From: Pseudomonas sp. SDI
GTDB taxonomy: Bacteria > Pseudomonadota > Gammaproteobacteria > Pseudomonadales > Pseudomonadaceae
NCBI RefSeq assembly: GCF_003105155.1
Contig: NZ_QETK01000017.1
Location: 48,721 to 112,720, forward strand
Direction: 5' to 3'
Length of the DNA stretch: 64,000 bases
The position numbers and the translations under genes are program-made. Below, in pieces: positions 17,463 through 30,053 of this stretch (its first letter is position 1; the number at the start of each line of letters is the position of its first letter). The notes beneath the pieces are model-generated. The model was not told the DNA's origin. It saw nothing but the letters and a program-made list of their open reading frames with translations, and made no database searches.

Positions 17463-18776
17463 TTACACTGCGCCGCGCGGCAGCAGCAGGCCCAACGGCA
17501 GGCGCACGCGCGCCTCGATGCCACCGCCGGAGCGGTTGCGCAGCTCGACGTTGCCGCCGTGCTGGGCAGCGATCCGCTTGACGATCGCCAGCCCCAGCCC
17601 GGTGCCCTTGCCGCTGCGCGCGCGGTCGCCGCGAATAAACGGGTTGAAGATGGCTTCAAGCTCGGCCGGGTCGATGCCGGCCCCCCGGTCGAGTACGCTC
17701 AGCACCACGTAGGGCGCGCCGCTGTCGCCCGACACGTAGGCCGCCACTTCCACGCCCTTGCCGGCGTGATACAAGGCATTGCCGATCAGGTTGTTGAGCA
17801 GCCGCTTGAGCGACACCCGGCGCAGCGGGAACGGCGGGATCGGCTCCAGACACAGGCGTACACGCTCCTCCGGCTGGTTGAACGGCGCCACCACTTCACG
17901 CACCAGATCGCTGAGGTCGACGTCCTCGACCGGCTCGTCGCGGCCATCGCGAATGAATGCCAGGAACTGGTCGAGGATCGCGTCCATGTCTTCGATGTCG
18001 CGCACCATGTCGTCGGTCAGGTCGCTGTCATTGGCCAACAGCGACAGCGACAGGCGCAGGCGCGTCAGCGGTGTGCGCAGGTCATGCGAAACCCCCGCCA
18101 GCATCAGCTCGCGCTCGCGCCCGGCCTGCTCGACGTCTTCGGCCATCTGGTTGAAGGCGCGGTACACCTCGGTCATCTCGCTGGGGGTGTCGCTGATCGG
18201 CAGGCGCACACTGCGGCCCTGGCCAAGTTGCCGTGCCGCGAACACCAGGCGCTTGAGCGGCTGGTTGAGCTGCCGCACGAACATCCACGCCGAGGCCGTC
18301 GACAACAGGCCGATGCCGAGGAACCAGCCGAGCACGCTCCAGATCTTCTGCCCGCGCAGCGGGTGCGGATACAACGGCACTTTCAGCCAGCCGGCGCCCA
18401 GGCTCGGCGCGCGCACCCACAGCGCCGGCGGCGAATGGATGCGCAAACGCACTTCGGTGTCGTCGCCCAGTTCGGCCTGCATCTGCCGCTGATAGATCTC
18501 GCTGTAGGGCCAATGCTGCTCGCCTTCCGGCACGCCGCTGCCGACCACCCGGATCAGCCCGGCGGCTTCGGCGATCTTCTCCCGGTTCGACTCGTCGGCC
18601 GCCCAGTAGGCGCGCAGGGTCAGCGCCACCCCATGGCTGTATTGGCGGTCGACCAGCACGTCTTCGTTCATCAGCAGATACACCAGGGTCAGTGCCTTGG
18701 AGAACAGGACGACGATCAGCACCAGCCAGAGGGTGCGGGCGAAGAAGCTCTGGGGAAACCAAAGGGGCGTTTTCAT
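17463..18776 (-). CDS. amgS: AmgS/EnvZ-type sensor histidine kinase
   Basis: 437 aa. Transmembrane segments at about 14-35 and 147-166 flank a periplasmic region of some 110 residues; a HAMP domain (about 168-220) precedes the HisKA box with the phospho-accepting His at residue 231 (GVSHDLRTPLTRL) and the HATPase domain (DRGAGID, GKGTGLGLAIVKR). Gene order next to rimK and tex matches the P. aeruginosa amgRS locus, which responds to aminoglycoside and membrane-protein stress; an EnvZ label is equally common. The regulator gene lies 127 bp upstream on the same strand. Confidence 0.88.
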   Translation of the reverse strand: MKTPLWFPQSFFARTLWLVLIVVLFSKALTLVYLLMNEDVLVDRQYSHGVALTLRAYWAADESNREKIAEAAGLIRVVGSGVPEGEQHWPYSEIYQRQMQAELGDDTEVRLRIHSPPALWVRAPSLGAGWLKVPLYPHPLRGQKIWSVLGWFLGIGLLSTASAWMFVRQLNQPLKRLVFAARQLGQGRSVRLPISDTPSEMTEVYRAFNQMAEDVEQAGRERELMLAGVSHDLRTPLTRLRLSLSLLANDSDLTDDMVRDIEDMDAILDQFLAFIRDGRDEPVEDVDLSDLVREVVAPFNQPEERVRLCLEPIPPFPLRRVSLKRLLNNLIGNALYHAGKGVEVAAYVSGDSGAPYVVLSVLDRGAGIDPAELEAIFNPFIRGDRARSGKGTGLGLAIVKRIAAQHGGNVELRNRSGGGIEARVRLPLGLLLPRGAV

Positions 18777-18903
18777 GGACAGCGACTACACACTTTGCAG
18801 GCACGAGCGTGGCTCGCGGGCCTTGTAGAATTCGGCACACGCAAAAACAGGGCAACCCCGTGGGCGGCCCTGTGATTGGAGACCTGTTTCTACAAACGAA
18901 ACA

Positions 18904-19644
18904 TCACTTGCTGGTGCTACCGTCCGGCACGAACACATAGCCAACGCCCCATACCGTCTGGATATAGCGCGGTTTCGACGCATCCGGTTCGATCATCCGG
19001 CGCAGTCGGGAAATCTGTACGTCGATGGAGCGCTCCAGCGCATCCCACTCGCGGCCACGGGCCAGGTTCATCAGCTTGTCACGGGTCAGCGGCTCGCGGG
19101 CGTGCATGACCAGGGCCTTGAGTACGGCGAACTCGCCGGTGGTGAGCATGTGTACTTCGTCGCCACGCTTCAGTTCGCGGGTGGCCAACGACAGCTGGTA
19201 TTCGCCAAAGGTAACGGTTTCGTCTTCGCTGCCTGGGGCGCCCGGTACGCTCGGCGACTGCCGACGCAGGACAGCCTTGACTCGCGCAACCAGCTCGTCG
19301 GGGTTGAACGGCTTGGCCAGATAATCGTCGGCGCCCAGTTCCAGGCCCTTGATACGGCTGAGCTCGTCGCCCTTGGCGGTGAGCATGATGATCGGGATCT
19401 GGTTGTTCGCCGCGCGCAGGCGGCGGCAGGCGGACAGGCCGTCTTCGCCAGGCAACATCAGGTCGAGCACCACCAGGTTGAAGACTTCACGGGCCAGCAG
19501 GCGGTCCATCTGTTCGACATTCGGTACTGCGCGGGCACGGAAGCCCTTGCTGGTAAAGAAACGTTCCAGCAGGCTGCTCAGGCCCGGGTCATCGTCGACG
19601 ATGAGAATTTTTTCGCCTTCGGCAGTTTGTGCAGTGCTGCTCAT
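18904..19644 (-). CDS. amgR: AmgR/OmpR-type response regulator
   Basis: 246 aa. A CheY-like receiver with phospho-acceptor Asp61 (LVVLDLMLPGEDGL) and a C-terminal winged-helix DNA-binding domain of the OmpR class (LTRDKLMNLARGREWDALERS). Cytoplasmic partner of the kinase encoded just downstream. Context (tex, rimK) supports AmgR rather than a porin-only regulator. Divergent from tex across a 243-bp promoter region. Confidence 0.9.
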   Translation of the reverse strand: MSSTAQTAEGEKILIVDDDPGLSSLLERFFTSKGFRARAVPNVEQMDRLLAREVFNLVVLDLMLPGEDGLSACRRLRAANNQIPIIMLTAKGDELSRIKGLELGADDYLAKPFNPDELVARVKAVLRRQSPSVPGAPGSEDETVTFGEYQLSLATRELKRGDEVHMLTTGEFAVLKALVMHAREPLTRDKLMNLARGREWDALERSIDVQISRLRRMIEPDASKPRYIQTVWGVGYVFVPDGSTSK

Positions 19645-19765
19645 GGATAACTCCTCTGATCTCGGCGCGCATTATGGCTTAGCTGCCATTTGAGCGGGCC
19701 GTGTGCATTGTTAGCAGATTTTTCCCCGGGCGCCATCCATGCCGCCAGCACAGCTGGCCAGGCGC

Positions 19766-19797
19766 TATCACCGCAAGCGGCGCACGCTGGGTATAAT
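19766..19797 (+). promoter_or_regulatory. Candidate sigma-70 promoter for tex
   Basis: A perfect TATAAT -10 box lies at 19792-19797, about 90 bp upstream of the tex start. The -35 region about 17 bp upstream (19769-19774) is poor, so an upstream element or activator may be needed. Confidence 0.5.
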
Positions 19798-19887
19798 GCG
19801 CCGCTTTGATTCAGTGTCGCCCTGCCCTTGCGCGCCCTGCAGCGCCTCTACGGCGGCCTTCGCACTCACAATTTGTCAGGTGGTTTT

Positions 19888-22208
<2,321 letters not shown>

Positions 22209-22209
<1 letters not shown>

Positions 22210-22592
22210 TGGCGGTGCCCGAGGGTTTTGCCCAAAGCGCTTTCAGCGAGCTGCTCGGCTGCCGTCTGCAACGCCTTGAAGAAGGCGTTGCCGAGGTGAG
22301 CCTGGCGCTCGCCCCGCACCTGCGCAACCGCGGCAACATGCTCCACGGCGGGGCGATCTTCAGCCTGGTCGACACCGCCATGGGCCTGGCCTGTTCCAGC
22401 GCCCACGGCTTCGACCGGCACAGCGTGACGGTGGAATGCAAGATCAACTACCTGCGCCCGGTCAGCGACGGCGAAGTGCTGTGCATCGCCCGCGTGCTGC
22501 AGGCCGGGCGGCGCATCCTGGTGGTCGAGGCTGACGTGTTGCAGGGCGACAAGCTGATGGCCAAAGCGCAAGGCACCTTCGCCGCGCTCTAG
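22209..22592 (+). CDS. PaaI-type hotdog thioesterase
   Basis: 127 aa. The family motif N-x3-HGG-x-IFSLVDTAMG (RNRGNMLHGGAIFSLVDTAM) is intact. By family it cleaves acyl- or aryl-CoA thioesters. The start overlaps the tex stop (TGATG), so it is probably translated by reinitiation after tex. No pathway neighbours identify the substrate. Confidence 0.8.
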
Positions 22593-22619
22593 CCGCAAAC
22601 GCCTATTGTGCGGTACTTT

Positions 22620-22641
22620 CGGCAGTGCGCGGGCACTGCCG
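22620..22641 (+). other. 9-bp GC hairpin between thioesterase gene and gshA
   Basis: CGGCAGTGC (22620-22628) pairs perfectly with GCACTGCCG (22633-22641) around a GCGG loop, 28 bp after the thioesterase stop. No T-run follows; possibly a Rho-dependent end, an mRNA 3' stabiliser, or a leader element of gshA. Confidence 0.4.
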
Positions 22642-22745
22642 GAACCCTGCGAAAACCAGGCGACAACGCCAGTTCCTCTGTCCACCCTTGTAGACCGTCA
22701 CCTCTACCCCCATATTGGGGCGACTGACGCGTGAAGGAATCCATC

Positions 22746-24335
22746 TTGAGCGAACTTCTCAACCGCCGCCTGAGCCTGCTCGGCGAAGGCGACAACCTCT
22801 CCCTGCTCAAGCAGTGCCTGCACGGCATCGAGCGTGAATGCCTGCGCGTGACCGCCGACGGCCGCCTGGCCCAGACCCCGCATCCCGAGGCTCTCGGTGC
22901 AGCGTTGACCCATGAGCAGATCACCACCGACTATTCCGAGTCGCTGCTGGAGTTCATCACGCCGGCCCTGGCCGACCCTGCGAAGACCCTCGAAAGCCTG
23001 GAAAGCATCCATCGCTTCGCCTACACCAAACTGGGCGAGGAGTTCCTCTGGAGCCCTTCGATGCCCTGCCCGCTACCGGCCGAGGAAGACATCCCGATCG
23101 CCTGGTATGGCAGCTCCAACATCGGTCAGCTCAAGTACGTCTACCGCAAGGGCCTGGCCCTGCGTTACGGCCGCACCATGCAGTGCATCGCCGGGATTCA
23201 CTACAACTTCTCGCTGCCGGAACAGCTCTGGCCGCTGCTGCGCCAGGCCGAAGGCCAGGCCGGTGTCGACGAGCGCGAGTATCAGTCGTCGGCCTATATC
23301 GCTCTGATTCGCAACTTCCGCCGCTACAGCTGGCTGCTGATGTACCTGTTCGGCGCCTCGCCGGCGCTCGATGCCGGCTTCCTCCGCGGCCGTCCGCACC
23401 AGCTCGAACCGTTCGACGCCGACACCCTGTACCTGCCGTACGCCACCAGCCTGCGCATGAGCGACCTGGGTTACCAGAGCAACGCCCAGGCCGGCCTGAC
23501 GCCGTGCTACAACGACCTCGCCAGCTACACCGACAGCCTGCGCAAGGCGGTGGCCACACCGTATCCACCGTATGTCGAGATCGGCACGCACCAGGACGGC
23601 GAATGGGTACAACTGAACACCAACATCCTGCAGATCGAAAACGAGTACTACTCGAATATCCGCCCCAAGCGCGTCACCTACTCCGGCGAGCGGCCGATCC
23701 AGGCCCTGGTTGCCCGTGGCATCCAGTACGTCGAAGTGCGTTGCCTGGACATCAACCCGTTCCTGCCGACCGGCATCGACCTGCCGCAGGCGCGTTTCCT
23801 CGATGCGTTCCTGCTGTTCTGCGCACTGGAAGAAAGCCCGCTGCTGGAAAACGGCGAATGCGGCCAATGCACCAGCAACTTCCTCAGCGTAGTCAAGGAA
23901 GGTCGGCGCCCGAATCTGCAACTGAGCCGCGGCGGTCAACCGATCACCCTGACGCAGTGGGCTGACGAGTTGCTTGAGCGCATCGCGCCACTGGCAGCAG
24001 TGCTCGACCGCAGCCTGGGTGGCGACGAACACGCCAAGGCCCTGGCCATGCAGAAGGCCAAGGTCAAAGAGCCAGCGCTGACACCGTCGGCGCAGGTACT
24101 CGACAGCATGCGCGCGCACCAGGAAAGCTTCAGCCGCTTCGCCCTGCGGCAGAGCCAGGCACATGCCGAGTTCTTCCGTGGCGAGGCGCTGAGCAGTGCC
24201 GAGCAGCAGCACTTCGAGGCGTTGGCACAGGCGTCGCTGGAAGCCCAGGCAACGCTGGAGCGGGAAGAACATCCGGTCGATTTCGATCTGTTTGTCAGCG
24301 CCTACCAGGCGAGCATTCTGGCGATCAGCAACTGA
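22746..24335 (+). CDS. gshA: Glutamate-cysteine ligase
   Basis: 529 aa, matching the gamma-proteobacterial GshA class 1 length. It joins Glu and Cys using ATP, the first step of glutathione synthesis. Signatures: [10 protein letters not shown] near the N terminus, [14 protein letters not shown], and [11 protein letters not shown]. The TTG at 22746 is the likely start because AAGGA lies 7 bp upstream and [12 protein letters not shown] is the conserved N terminus; a GTG at 22731 would overlap that ribosome site. A TetR gene follows after 1 bp. Confidence 0.93.
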   Translation: MSELLNRRLSLLGEGDNLSLLKQCLHGIERECLRVTADGRLAQTPHPEALGAALTHEQITTDYSESLLEFITPALADPAKTLESLESIHRFAYTKLGEEFLWSPSMPCPLPAEEDIPIAWYGSSNIGQLKYVYRKGLALRYGRTMQCIAGIHYNFSLPEQLWPLLRQAEGQAGVDEREYQSSAYIALIRNFRRYSWLLMYLFGASPALDAGFLRGRPHQLEPFDADTLYLPYATSLRMSDLGYQSNAQAGLTPCYNDLASYTDSLRKAVATPYPPYVEIGTHQDGEWVQLNTNILQIENEYYSNIRPKRVTYSGERPIQALVARGIQYVEVRCLDINPFLPTGIDLPQARFLDAFLLFCALEESPLLENGECGQCTSNFLSVVKEGRRPNLQLSRGGQPITLTQWADELLERIAPLAAVLDRSLGGDEHAKALAMQKAKVKEPALTPSAQVLDSMRAHQESFSRFALRQSQAHAEFFRGEALSSAEQQHFEALAQASLEAQATLEREEHPVDFDLFVSAYQASILAISN

Positions 24336-24336
24336 C

Positions 24337-24963
24337 ATGACGCGCACCGCCACACCGCGCAAACCGCGCGCGCGCAGCCAGGCACGGATCGACTCGATCC
24401 TCGACGCCGCGCGCACCTTGCTGGCCCGCGAAGGCGTGGCCTGCCTGTCGATCTACAGCGTCGCCGAGCGGGCGCAGATCCCGCCGTCGTCGGTGTATCA
24501 CTTCTTCGCCAGCGTCCCGGCCTTGCTCGAAGCCCTGACGGCGGACGTGCACAGGGCGTTTCGCGCTTGCCTGCAGGCGCCGATCGACCCGGGCAACCTG
24601 CACAGCTGGCGGGATCTGTCGCGGCTGGTCGAGCAGCGCATGTTGAGCATCTACAATGGCGATGCGGCGGCGCGGCAGCTGATTCTGGCGCAGCACGGCT
24701 TAAGCGAAGTGGTGCAGGCCGACCGGCAGCACGATCTGGAGCTGGGGGCGCTGATGCAGGCGTTGTTCGACCAGCACTTCCAGTTGCCGGTGCTGCCTGA
24801 TGATGTCGACGTGTTTGCCCTGGCGATGGAGCTGGGCGACCGGGTGTATGCGCGCTCGGTGCAACTGCACGGGCAGATCACGCCGCGCATGGCCGAGGAA
24901 GGCATGCGGGTATTCGATGCCTATCTGGGACTGTATTTGCCGCCGTTTCTGGCCCGCCGTTGA
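24337..24963 (+). CDS. TetR/AcrR-family transcriptional regulator
   Basis: 208 aa. An N-terminal basic leader (TPRKPRARSQARIDSILDAA) runs into a TetR helix-turn-helix (LSIYSVAERAQIPPSSVYHFF), then an all-helical ligand-binding domain. It starts one base after the gshA stop, so it is co-transcribed with gshA. It is convergent with ssuF. The target and ligand are unknown; glutathione or sulfur control is only a guess from position. Confidence 0.78.
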   Translation: MTRTATPRKPRARSQARIDSILDAARTLLAREGVACLSIYSVAERAQIPPSSVYHFFASVPALLEALTADVHRAFRACLQAPIDPGNLHSWRDLSRLVEQRMLSIYNGDAAARQLILAQHGLSEVVQADRQHDLELGALMQALFDQHFQLPVLPDDVDVFALAMELGDRVYARSVQLHGQITPRMAEEGMRVFDAYLGLYLPPFLARR

Positions 24964-24970
24964 GGCCCAA

Positions 24971-24993
24971 TCGCGGGACGAGTCGTCCCGCGA
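24971..24993. repeat. REP-like perfect palindrome
   Basis: TCGCGGGACGA (24971-24981) and its exact reverse complement (24983-24993) around a single G. The GCGGGACGA core matches P. putida-group REP elements. It sits between the convergent TetR and ssuF genes and may also end transcription, though no T-run is present. Confidence 0.6.
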
Positions 24994-25008
24994 TAGCCGC
25001 ACCGCAAT

Positions 25009-25230
25009 TCAGAGCTTGGCAATCGACACTTCAGTCGATTTCACGAACGCAATCACTTCGCTGCCGATGGTCAGCTCCAGCTCTTTAACCGAGCGGGTGG
25101 TGATCACCGAGGTGACGATTCCCGACGCCGTCTGCACGTCGATTTCCGACAGCACCGGGCCTTCCAGGATTTCTTTCACAGTGCCTTTGAACTGGTTACG
25201 CACGTTGATCGCTTTGATGGTCATCTTCAA
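25009..25230 (-). CDS. ssuF: SsuF, small molybdopterin-binding (TOBE/Mop) protein
   Basis: 73 aa, one TOBE/Mop domain (IKAINVRNQFKGTVKEILEG to SIAKL), which in other proteins binds molybdate. It is the last gene of ssuEADCBF, as in P. putida, where SsuF was reported to be needed for growth on sulfonates and aromatic sulfate esters. Its biochemical job there remains unclear. Starts 19 bp after the ssuB stop with an AAGGACC-type ribosome site. Confidence 0.85.
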   Translation of the reverse strand: MKMTIKAINVRNQFKGTVKEILEGPVLSEIDVQTASGIVTSVITTRSVKELELTIGSEVIAFVKSTEVSIAKL

Positions 25231-25249
25231 GGTCCTTTCTAGGTAGAGG

Positions 25250-26062
25250 TCAATGCGCCCAACGCAGTTGCGTGGGCAAAGGTGCTACGGGTTCGGGCTC
25301 GGGCGGCGTGCCCGGTACCGACAGAACGCGGTTCAATACGTCGGTTTCCAGCGCCGCCAGACGATGCGAGCCACGCGCCCGTGGCCGCGCCAGGTCGACG
25401 CTCAGGTCCAGGCCCACCGCGCCGTCCTCGATCAGGATCACCCGATCCGCCACCGCCACCGCCTCGGCCACGTCGTGGGTCACCAGCAACACGGTGAAAC
25501 CATGCTGACGCCAGAGGCGCTCGATCAACTGCTGCATCTCGATCCGCGTCAGCGCATCCAGCGCCCCCAACGGCTCGTCCAGCAGCAACAGGCGCGGCTG
25601 GTGAATCAGCGCACGGGCCAACGCCACCCGCTGCTTCTGCCCGCCCGACAGCGACGCCGGCCACTCATTGGCGCGATCGGCCAGGCCGACCGCTTCCAGG
25701 GCTTCCAGTGCCCGTGGCCGCCAGTTACCGGCGAGCCCCAAGCCGACGTTGTCGATCACCCGCTTCCAGGGCAGCAAGCGCGCTTCCTGGAACATCAGCC
25801 GGGTGTCTTCGCGGGCCTCGCTCAACGGCGCCGAGCCGGCCAGCAGATCGCCGCCGCTCGGCACGTCAAGCCCGGCCAGCAGGCGCAGCAAGGTGCTCTT
25901 GCCACAGCCGCTGCGGCCAACGATGGCGACGAATTGCCCGGCCGGAATATGCAAGTCGATATCCCGCAGCACCTGGCGCTGGCCAAAGGTTTTCTGCACG
26001 TTGCGCACGGCCAGCGGAATCCCGCGCAGCAGCCGTGGCGGTGATTCTTTAAGGATGCTCAT
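25250..26062 (-). CDS. ssuB: Aliphatic sulfonate ABC transporter ATPase SsuB
   Basis: 270 aa ABC ATPase. Walker [10 protein letters not shown] at residues 49-57, signature [15 protein letters not shown], Walker [13 protein letters not shown] and the H-loop VTHDVAEAV are all intact. It powers sulfonate import with SsuA and SsuC. I placed the start at 26062 ([14 protein letters not shown]), overlapping the ssuC stop by 4 bp. The protein has a Pro-rich tail after about residue 240. Confidence 0.93.
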   Translation of the reverse strand: MSILKESPPRLLRGIPLAVRNVQKTFGQRQVLRDIDLHIPAGQFVAIVGRSGCGKSTLLRLLAGLDVPSGGDLLAGSAPLSEAREDTRLMFQEARLLPWKRVIDNVGLGLAGNWRPRALEALEAVGLADRANEWPASLSGGQKQRVALARALIHQPRLLLLDEPLGALDALTRIEMQQLIERLWRQHGFTVLLVTHDVAEAVAVADRVILIEDGAVGLDLSVDLARPRARGSHRLAALETDVLNRVLSVPGTPPEPEPVAPLPTQLRWAH

Positions 26063-26856
26063 GCGCTGTCTCCCTTGGCCGTTTGATACGCCGGGTGCCA
26101 GCGCAGCCAGACACGCTCCAGGCCACGGGCGGCAAGGTCGGCGAGCTTGCCAAGCACCGCGTAGAGCACAATGGCCAGGACCACCACGTCGGTCTGCAGG
26201 AACTCGCGGGCATTCATCGCCAGGTAACCGATACCGGCGTTGGCCGAGATGGTTTCGGCAACGATCAGGGTCAGCCACATGAAGCCCAGGGCAAAGCGCA
26301 CACCGACCAGGATCGACGGCAAGGCACCCGGCAGGATCACCTGACGGAACAGCGCGAAACCGCTGAGGCCATAGCTGCGGGCCATCTCCACCAGCGCCGG
26401 GTCGACGTTGCGAATACCGTGGTAAGTGTTCAGGTAGATCGGGAACAAGGTGCCCAGGGCCACCAGGAAAATCTTCGCCGACTCGTCGATGCCGAACCAC
26501 AGGATCACCAGCGGAATCAGCGCCAGGTGCGGTACGTTGCGAATCATCTGCACCGAGCTGTCGAGCAGGCGCTCGCCCCATTTCGACAGGCCGGTGATAA
26601 AGCCCAGCGCCAGGCCGATGCTGCCACCAATGACGAAGCCCAGGCCGGCACGCCAGCCGCTGATGGCCAGGTGAGTCCAGATTTCGCCGCTGCGCACCAG
26701 CTCGATACCGGCGCTGAGCACCGCGCTCGGCGCCGGCAGGATGCGTGTCGACAGCCAGCCGGCGCTGACGGCCAGTTGCCAGATGGCCAGCAGCAGCACC
26801 GGCAGGGCCCAGGGCGCGAGGCGCTGGCGCCAGGGGGTTGAGGGAGGATGACTCAT
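26059..26856 (-). CDS. ssuC: Aliphatic sulfonate ABC transporter permease SsuC
   Basis: 265 aa inner-membrane permease with about six transmembrane helices. The EAA coupling loop is visible ([20 protein letters not shown]), and the region [21 protein letters not shown] is typical of SsuC/TauC. It begins 10 bp after ssuD and overlaps ssuB by 4 bp. Confidence 0.93.
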   Translation of the reverse strand: MSHPPSTPWRQRLAPWALPVLLLAIWQLAVSAGWLSTRILPAPSAVLSAGIELVRSGEIWTHLAISGWRAGLGFVIGGSIGLALGFITGLSKWGERLLDSSVQMIRNVPHLALIPLVILWFGIDESAKIFLVALGTLFPIYLNTYHGIRNVDPALVEMARSYGLSGFALFRQVILPGALPSILVGVRFALGFMWLTLIVAETISANAGIGYLAMNAREFLQTDVVVLAIVLYAVLGKLADLAARGLERVWLRWHPAYQTAKGDSA

Positions 26857-26866
26857 GACCTGGCCC

Positions 26867-28015
26867 TCAGCGCTGTGCAGCGGATTTGGGCAGGATATCG
26901 TTGGCGACCATTTCGCCGAACGGGCTCACGTAGCCACTGCTTTTCGGCGCTTCCGGGCGCTGGATGTCGAGGTGCGGGAACAGCAGCTCGGCCACCCGAT
27001 ACGACTCTTCCAGGTGTGGATAACCGGAGAAGATAAAGGTGTCGATGCCCAGCGCCGCGTACTCCTTGACCCGTGCCGCCACGGTCGGCCCATCGCCGAC
27101 CAGTGCCGTACCGGCACCGCCACGCACCAGGCCGACGCCGGCCCAGAGGTTGGGGCTGACTTCAAGGTTGTCGCGGCTACCGCCATGCAGCGCAGCCATG
27201 CGTTGCTGGCCAACCGAGTCGAAGCGCGCCAGCGAGGCCTGGGCACGGGCAATGGTGTCGTCGTCCAGGTGCGAGATCAGGCGCTCGGCGGCGTGCCAGG
27301 CTTCTTCGTTGGTTTCCCGCACGATCACGTGCAGGCGGATGCCAAAGCGCACGCTGCGCCCCAGCTTGGCGGCCTTGGCGCGGACTTCCTCGATTTTTTC
27401 GGCGACGGCGGCTGGCGGCTCGCCCCAGGTCAGGTACAGCTCGACCTGCTCGGCGGCAAGGTCTTGCGCGGCTGCCGACGAGCCCCCGAAGTACAGCGGC
27501 GGCCGCGGTTGCTGCACGGGTGGGTAGAGCAGCTTGGCGCCTTTGACCTGGATGTGCTGGCCATCGTAGTCGACGGTTTCGCCTTCCAGCACCCGGCGCC
27601 AGATGCGGGTGAACTCCACCGACGCCTGGTACCGCTCTTCATGACTGAGGAACAGCCCGTCGCCGGCCAGCTCCTCCGGGTCGCCACCGGTCACCAGGTT
27701 GAACAGTGCGCGGCCGTTGGACAGCCGATCGAGGGTAGCCGCCTGGCGCGCGGCAACGGTGGGCGAGATGATCCCTGGCCGCAGCGCGACAAGGAACTTC
27801 AGGCGCTGGGTCACCGGGATCAGCGACGCCGCCACCAGCCAGGAATCCTCGCAGGAACGCCCGGTCGGGATCAGCACGCCGCCAAAACCGAGCCGATCCG
27901 CGGCCTGGGCAATCTGCTGCAGGTAGCCATGATCGACGGCGCGGGCGCCATCGGCGGTGCCAAGGTAATGGCCGTCGCCATGGGTCGGAAGAAACCAGAA
28001 AACGTTGAGGCTCAT
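26867..28015 (-). CDS. ssuD: FMNH2-dependent alkanesulfonate monooxygenase SsuD
   Basis: 382 aa bacterial-luciferase-fold enzyme. It cleaves C1 and longer alkanesulfonates to aldehyde and sulfite, using FMNH2 from SsuE and O2. The N terminus [20 protein letters not shown] and the [21 protein letters not shown] and [15 protein letters not shown] segments are diagnostic of SsuD. Cytoplasmic. Third gene of the ssu operon, between ssuA and ssuC. Confidence 0.95.
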   Translation of the reverse strand: MSLNVFWFLPTHGDGHYLGTADGARAVDHGYLQQIAQAADRLGFGGVLIPTGRSCEDSWLVAASLIPVTQRLKFLVALRPGIISPTVAARQAATLDRLSNGRALFNLVTGGDPEELAGDGLFLSHEERYQASVEFTRIWRRVLEGETVDYDGQHIQVKGAKLLYPPVQQPRPPLYFGGSSAAAQDLAAEQVELYLTWGEPPAAVAEKIEEVRAKAAKLGRSVRFGIRLHVIVRETNEEAWHAAERLISHLDDDTIARAQASLARFDSVGQQRMAALHGGSRDNLEVSPNLWAGVGLVRGGAGTALVGDGPTVAARVKEYAALGIDTFIFSGYPHLEESYRVAELLFPHLDIQRPEAPKSSGYVSPFGEMVANDILPKSAAQR

Positions 28016-28073
28016 TGGAGTTGTCTCCTAAGGGTGGCGCAAACCGGGACGGCGCCCCGGTGCGGACAAAGCG

Positions 28074-29039
28074 TCAGGGGGCGGTGGCGACCTTGGCCGC
28101 TGGCGTCCAGATCACATCCTTGATGCTCAGGGGCTTGGGAATCAGTTTCAGGGTGTAGAAGGTGTCGGCAATCTTCTGCTGCGCGCTGACCACCTCTGGG
28201 CTGATGAAGTGCGCGCCATAGCCCTGGCGCTTGACCGAGGTCAGGGTGATATCGGCCGGCAGGCCGAGCAGCGGTGCGACCTGATCGGTGACTTCCTGCG
28301 GGTTGGCCTGGGACCATTCGCCGACTGCACGAACCTCCTCGACCAGCGCATTGATCACCTGTGGGTGCTGCTGCGCATACGGCTTGGTGGCCAGGTAGAA
28401 CTGATGGTTGTCGACGATGCCGTTGCCGTCGCGCAGGGTGCGCGCTTGCAGTTGCTGTTCGGCGGCCGCCTGGTACGGGTCCCAGATCACCCAGGCATCG
28501 ACGCTGCCACGCTCGAAGGCCGCGCGGGCATCGGCGGGGGGCAGGAAGACCGGGGTGATGTCGGTGTATTGCAGGCCGGCGTCTTCCAGGGCACGTACCA
28601 GCAGGTAGTGCACGTTGGAGCCTTTGTTCAAGGCGACTTTCTTGCCTTTGAGGTCTTTCACCGAGGTGATCGGCGAGCCCTTGGGCACGAGGATCGCTTC
28701 GCTATTGGGGGCTGGCGGTTCGTAGGCGACGTAGAGCAGGTCGGCGCCGGCGGCCTGGGCGAATACCGGTGGGGTTTCGCCAGTGACGCCGAAGTCGATC
28801 GAGCCGACATTGAGGCCTTCGAGCAGTTGCGGGCCGCCGGGGAACTCGGTCCATTGCACGTCAACGCCGTGGGCGGCGAGACGTTTTTCCAGGGTGCCCT
28901 TCGCTTTGAGCAGCACCAGGGTGCCGTATTTCTGATAACCGATACGCAGGGTTTCGGCTTGAGCTTGAGTAATGGCGCCGAAGGACACAGCCGCAGCAAA
29001 CAGAGCGACCAGACCGCGACGCAAAACGACAGTGCGCAT
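28074..29039 (-). CDS. ssuA: Sulfonate-binding periplasmic protein SsuA
   Basis: 321 aa. A Sec signal peptide (basic MRTVVLRRG, hydrophobic core, AQA-E cleavage near residue 28) precedes an NMT1/SsuA-like binding domain starting LRIGYQKYGTLVLLKAKGTL, the SsuA N-terminal signature. Delivers sulfonates to SsuBC. Starts with a GGAGAG-type ribosome site, 96 bp after the ssuE stop. Confidence 0.93.
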   Translation of the reverse strand: MRTVVLRRGLVALFAAAVSFGAITQAQAETLRIGYQKYGTLVLLKAKGTLEKRLAAHGVDVQWTEFPGGPQLLEGLNVGSIDFGVTGETPPVFAQAAGADLLYVAYEPPAPNSEAILVPKGSPITSVKDLKGKKVALNKGSNVHYLLVRALEDAGLQYTDITPVFLPPADARAAFERGSVDAWVIWDPYQAAAEQQLQARTLRDGNGIVDNHQFYLATKPYAQQHPQVINALVEEVRAVGEWSQANPQEVTDQVAPLLGLPADITLTSVKRQGYGAHFISPEVVSAQQKIADTFYTLKLIPKPLSIKDVIWTPAAKVATAP

Positions 29040-29135
29040 AGCGCTCTCCTTTTTGCAGTGGGGGTTCAGGCTGCACCTGCTTGCCCGTTGGCGGGCGAGT
29101 AAGGTGGGGTGTTGCGATGGATCGGTTAGCCTGCC

Positions 29136-29729
29136 TCAGATGCTCCAGCGAGCACTGAGCAGACGTTCGTTGAGCAGCCCAGGGGCGACCGGTTTCGGTC
29201 GCCGGGCCAGGGCACTGTGAAACAGTTCCAGCGATTCGCTCAGGCGTTGCTCCAGCGCCGGCGCCAGTTGCGCGGCGGCGCTGCCTTCGCCGTAGGCGAT
29301 CTGGCTGTCGTCGGCGAAGATCCCTTGTAAGGTCTCCTGGGCCTTCAACGCCGAGAGCACCGGCTTGAGTGCGTAATCCACGGCGAGCATGTGGGCGATG
29401 CTGCCACCGGTGGCGATGGGCAGGACCACTTTGTGCTCCAGGGCGCGTTCGGGCAGCAGGTCGAGCAAGGTTTTCAGGGCACCGGCAAAGGAGGCTTTGT
29501 AGACCGGGGTGGCCACTACCAGGCCATCGGCCTGTTCTACCAGTTGCAGGAAGTGCTGGACTTGCGGGCTGTCGAAGCGGGCGTGGAGCAGGTCATCGGC
29601 CGGGAAGTCACGAACCTGAAAGGTCACCACTTCGACGCCGTGGCGTTGCAGCCAGAGGCGGGAACGGTCGAGCAACACGCCGGAGCGCGAGCGCAGACTG
29701 GGACTACCGCCGAGAGAAACAACCAGCAT
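29136..29729 (-). CDS. ssuE: NADPH-dependent FMN reductase SsuE
   Basis: 197 aa flavodoxin-like reductase. FMN-binding N terminus [13 protein letters not shown], then [20 protein letters not shown], the flavin-ring motif of SsuE/MsuE. It supplies FMNH2 to SsuD, and possibly to the monooxygenase encoded at 46577, since no reductase gene lies near that one. First gene of the ssuEADCBF operon; the AT-rich promoter lies just upstream. Confidence 0.93.
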   Translation of the reverse strand: MLVVSLGGSPSLRSRSGVLLDRSRLWLQRHGVEVVTFQVRDFPADDLLHARFDSPQVQHFLQLVEQADGLVVATPVYKASFAGALKTLLDLLPERALEHKVVLPIATGGSIAHMLAVDYALKPVLSALKAQETLQGIFADDSQIAYGEGSAAAQLAPALEQRLSESLELFHSALARRPKPVAPGLLNERLLSARWSI

Positions 29730-30003
29730 TGAAGCGCTTCCTTGATCGGGTTCTAGAGGGCTGCGAGGTGGGTAGCTCGCTGGAATAAAGTGACATTAAC
29801 AGGTGACGACATATATCCATAAATCATATTTTTTCATTTGTTTATACGATTTTTAACTATGCGGTTTTGGGGCTAGTGGGGGCCGGCAGAGCCGCTATCT
29901 GGGATGGATATGTCCACAAAACCAACAGCCAAAAAATCAAAAGCAGCGCTGGCAGGGCCAACACAGCAGGCGCACCTACCCTGCTGCTCCCATCCACCCA
30001 GGC
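29730..30003. promoter_or_regulatory. Intergenic region with AT-rich ssuE promoter
   Basis: The segment 29785-29863 is strongly AT-rich within a GC-rich genome and lies directly upstream of ssuE (minus strand). This fits an activator-dependent (CysB-type) sulfur-starvation promoter. The rest, 29870-30003, reads as an open 48-codon plus-strand frame beginning at 29904, but it runs through the lsfA terminator and is not supported as a gene. Confidence 0.45.
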
Positions 30004-30029
30004 AAAAAAAAGGGCCGTCGAAACGGCCC
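30004..30029 (-). terminator. Terminator after lsfA
   Basis: GGGCCGT/ACGGCCC stem (30012-30018 with 30023-30029), loop CGAA, followed on the minus strand by eight T (30004-30011). It starts 24 bp after the lsfA stop. Confidence 0.9.
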
Positions 30030-30053
30030 GAAAATCCCTGCTATGGCTAACCC

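Noticed and set aside
29904..30050. 48-codon plus-strand ORF between ssuE and lsfA (begins MDMSTKPTAKKSKAAL)
   Set aside because: It has only a weak ribosome site and reads straight through the lsfA terminator hairpin, whose bases explain part of its Lys/Pro-rich end.
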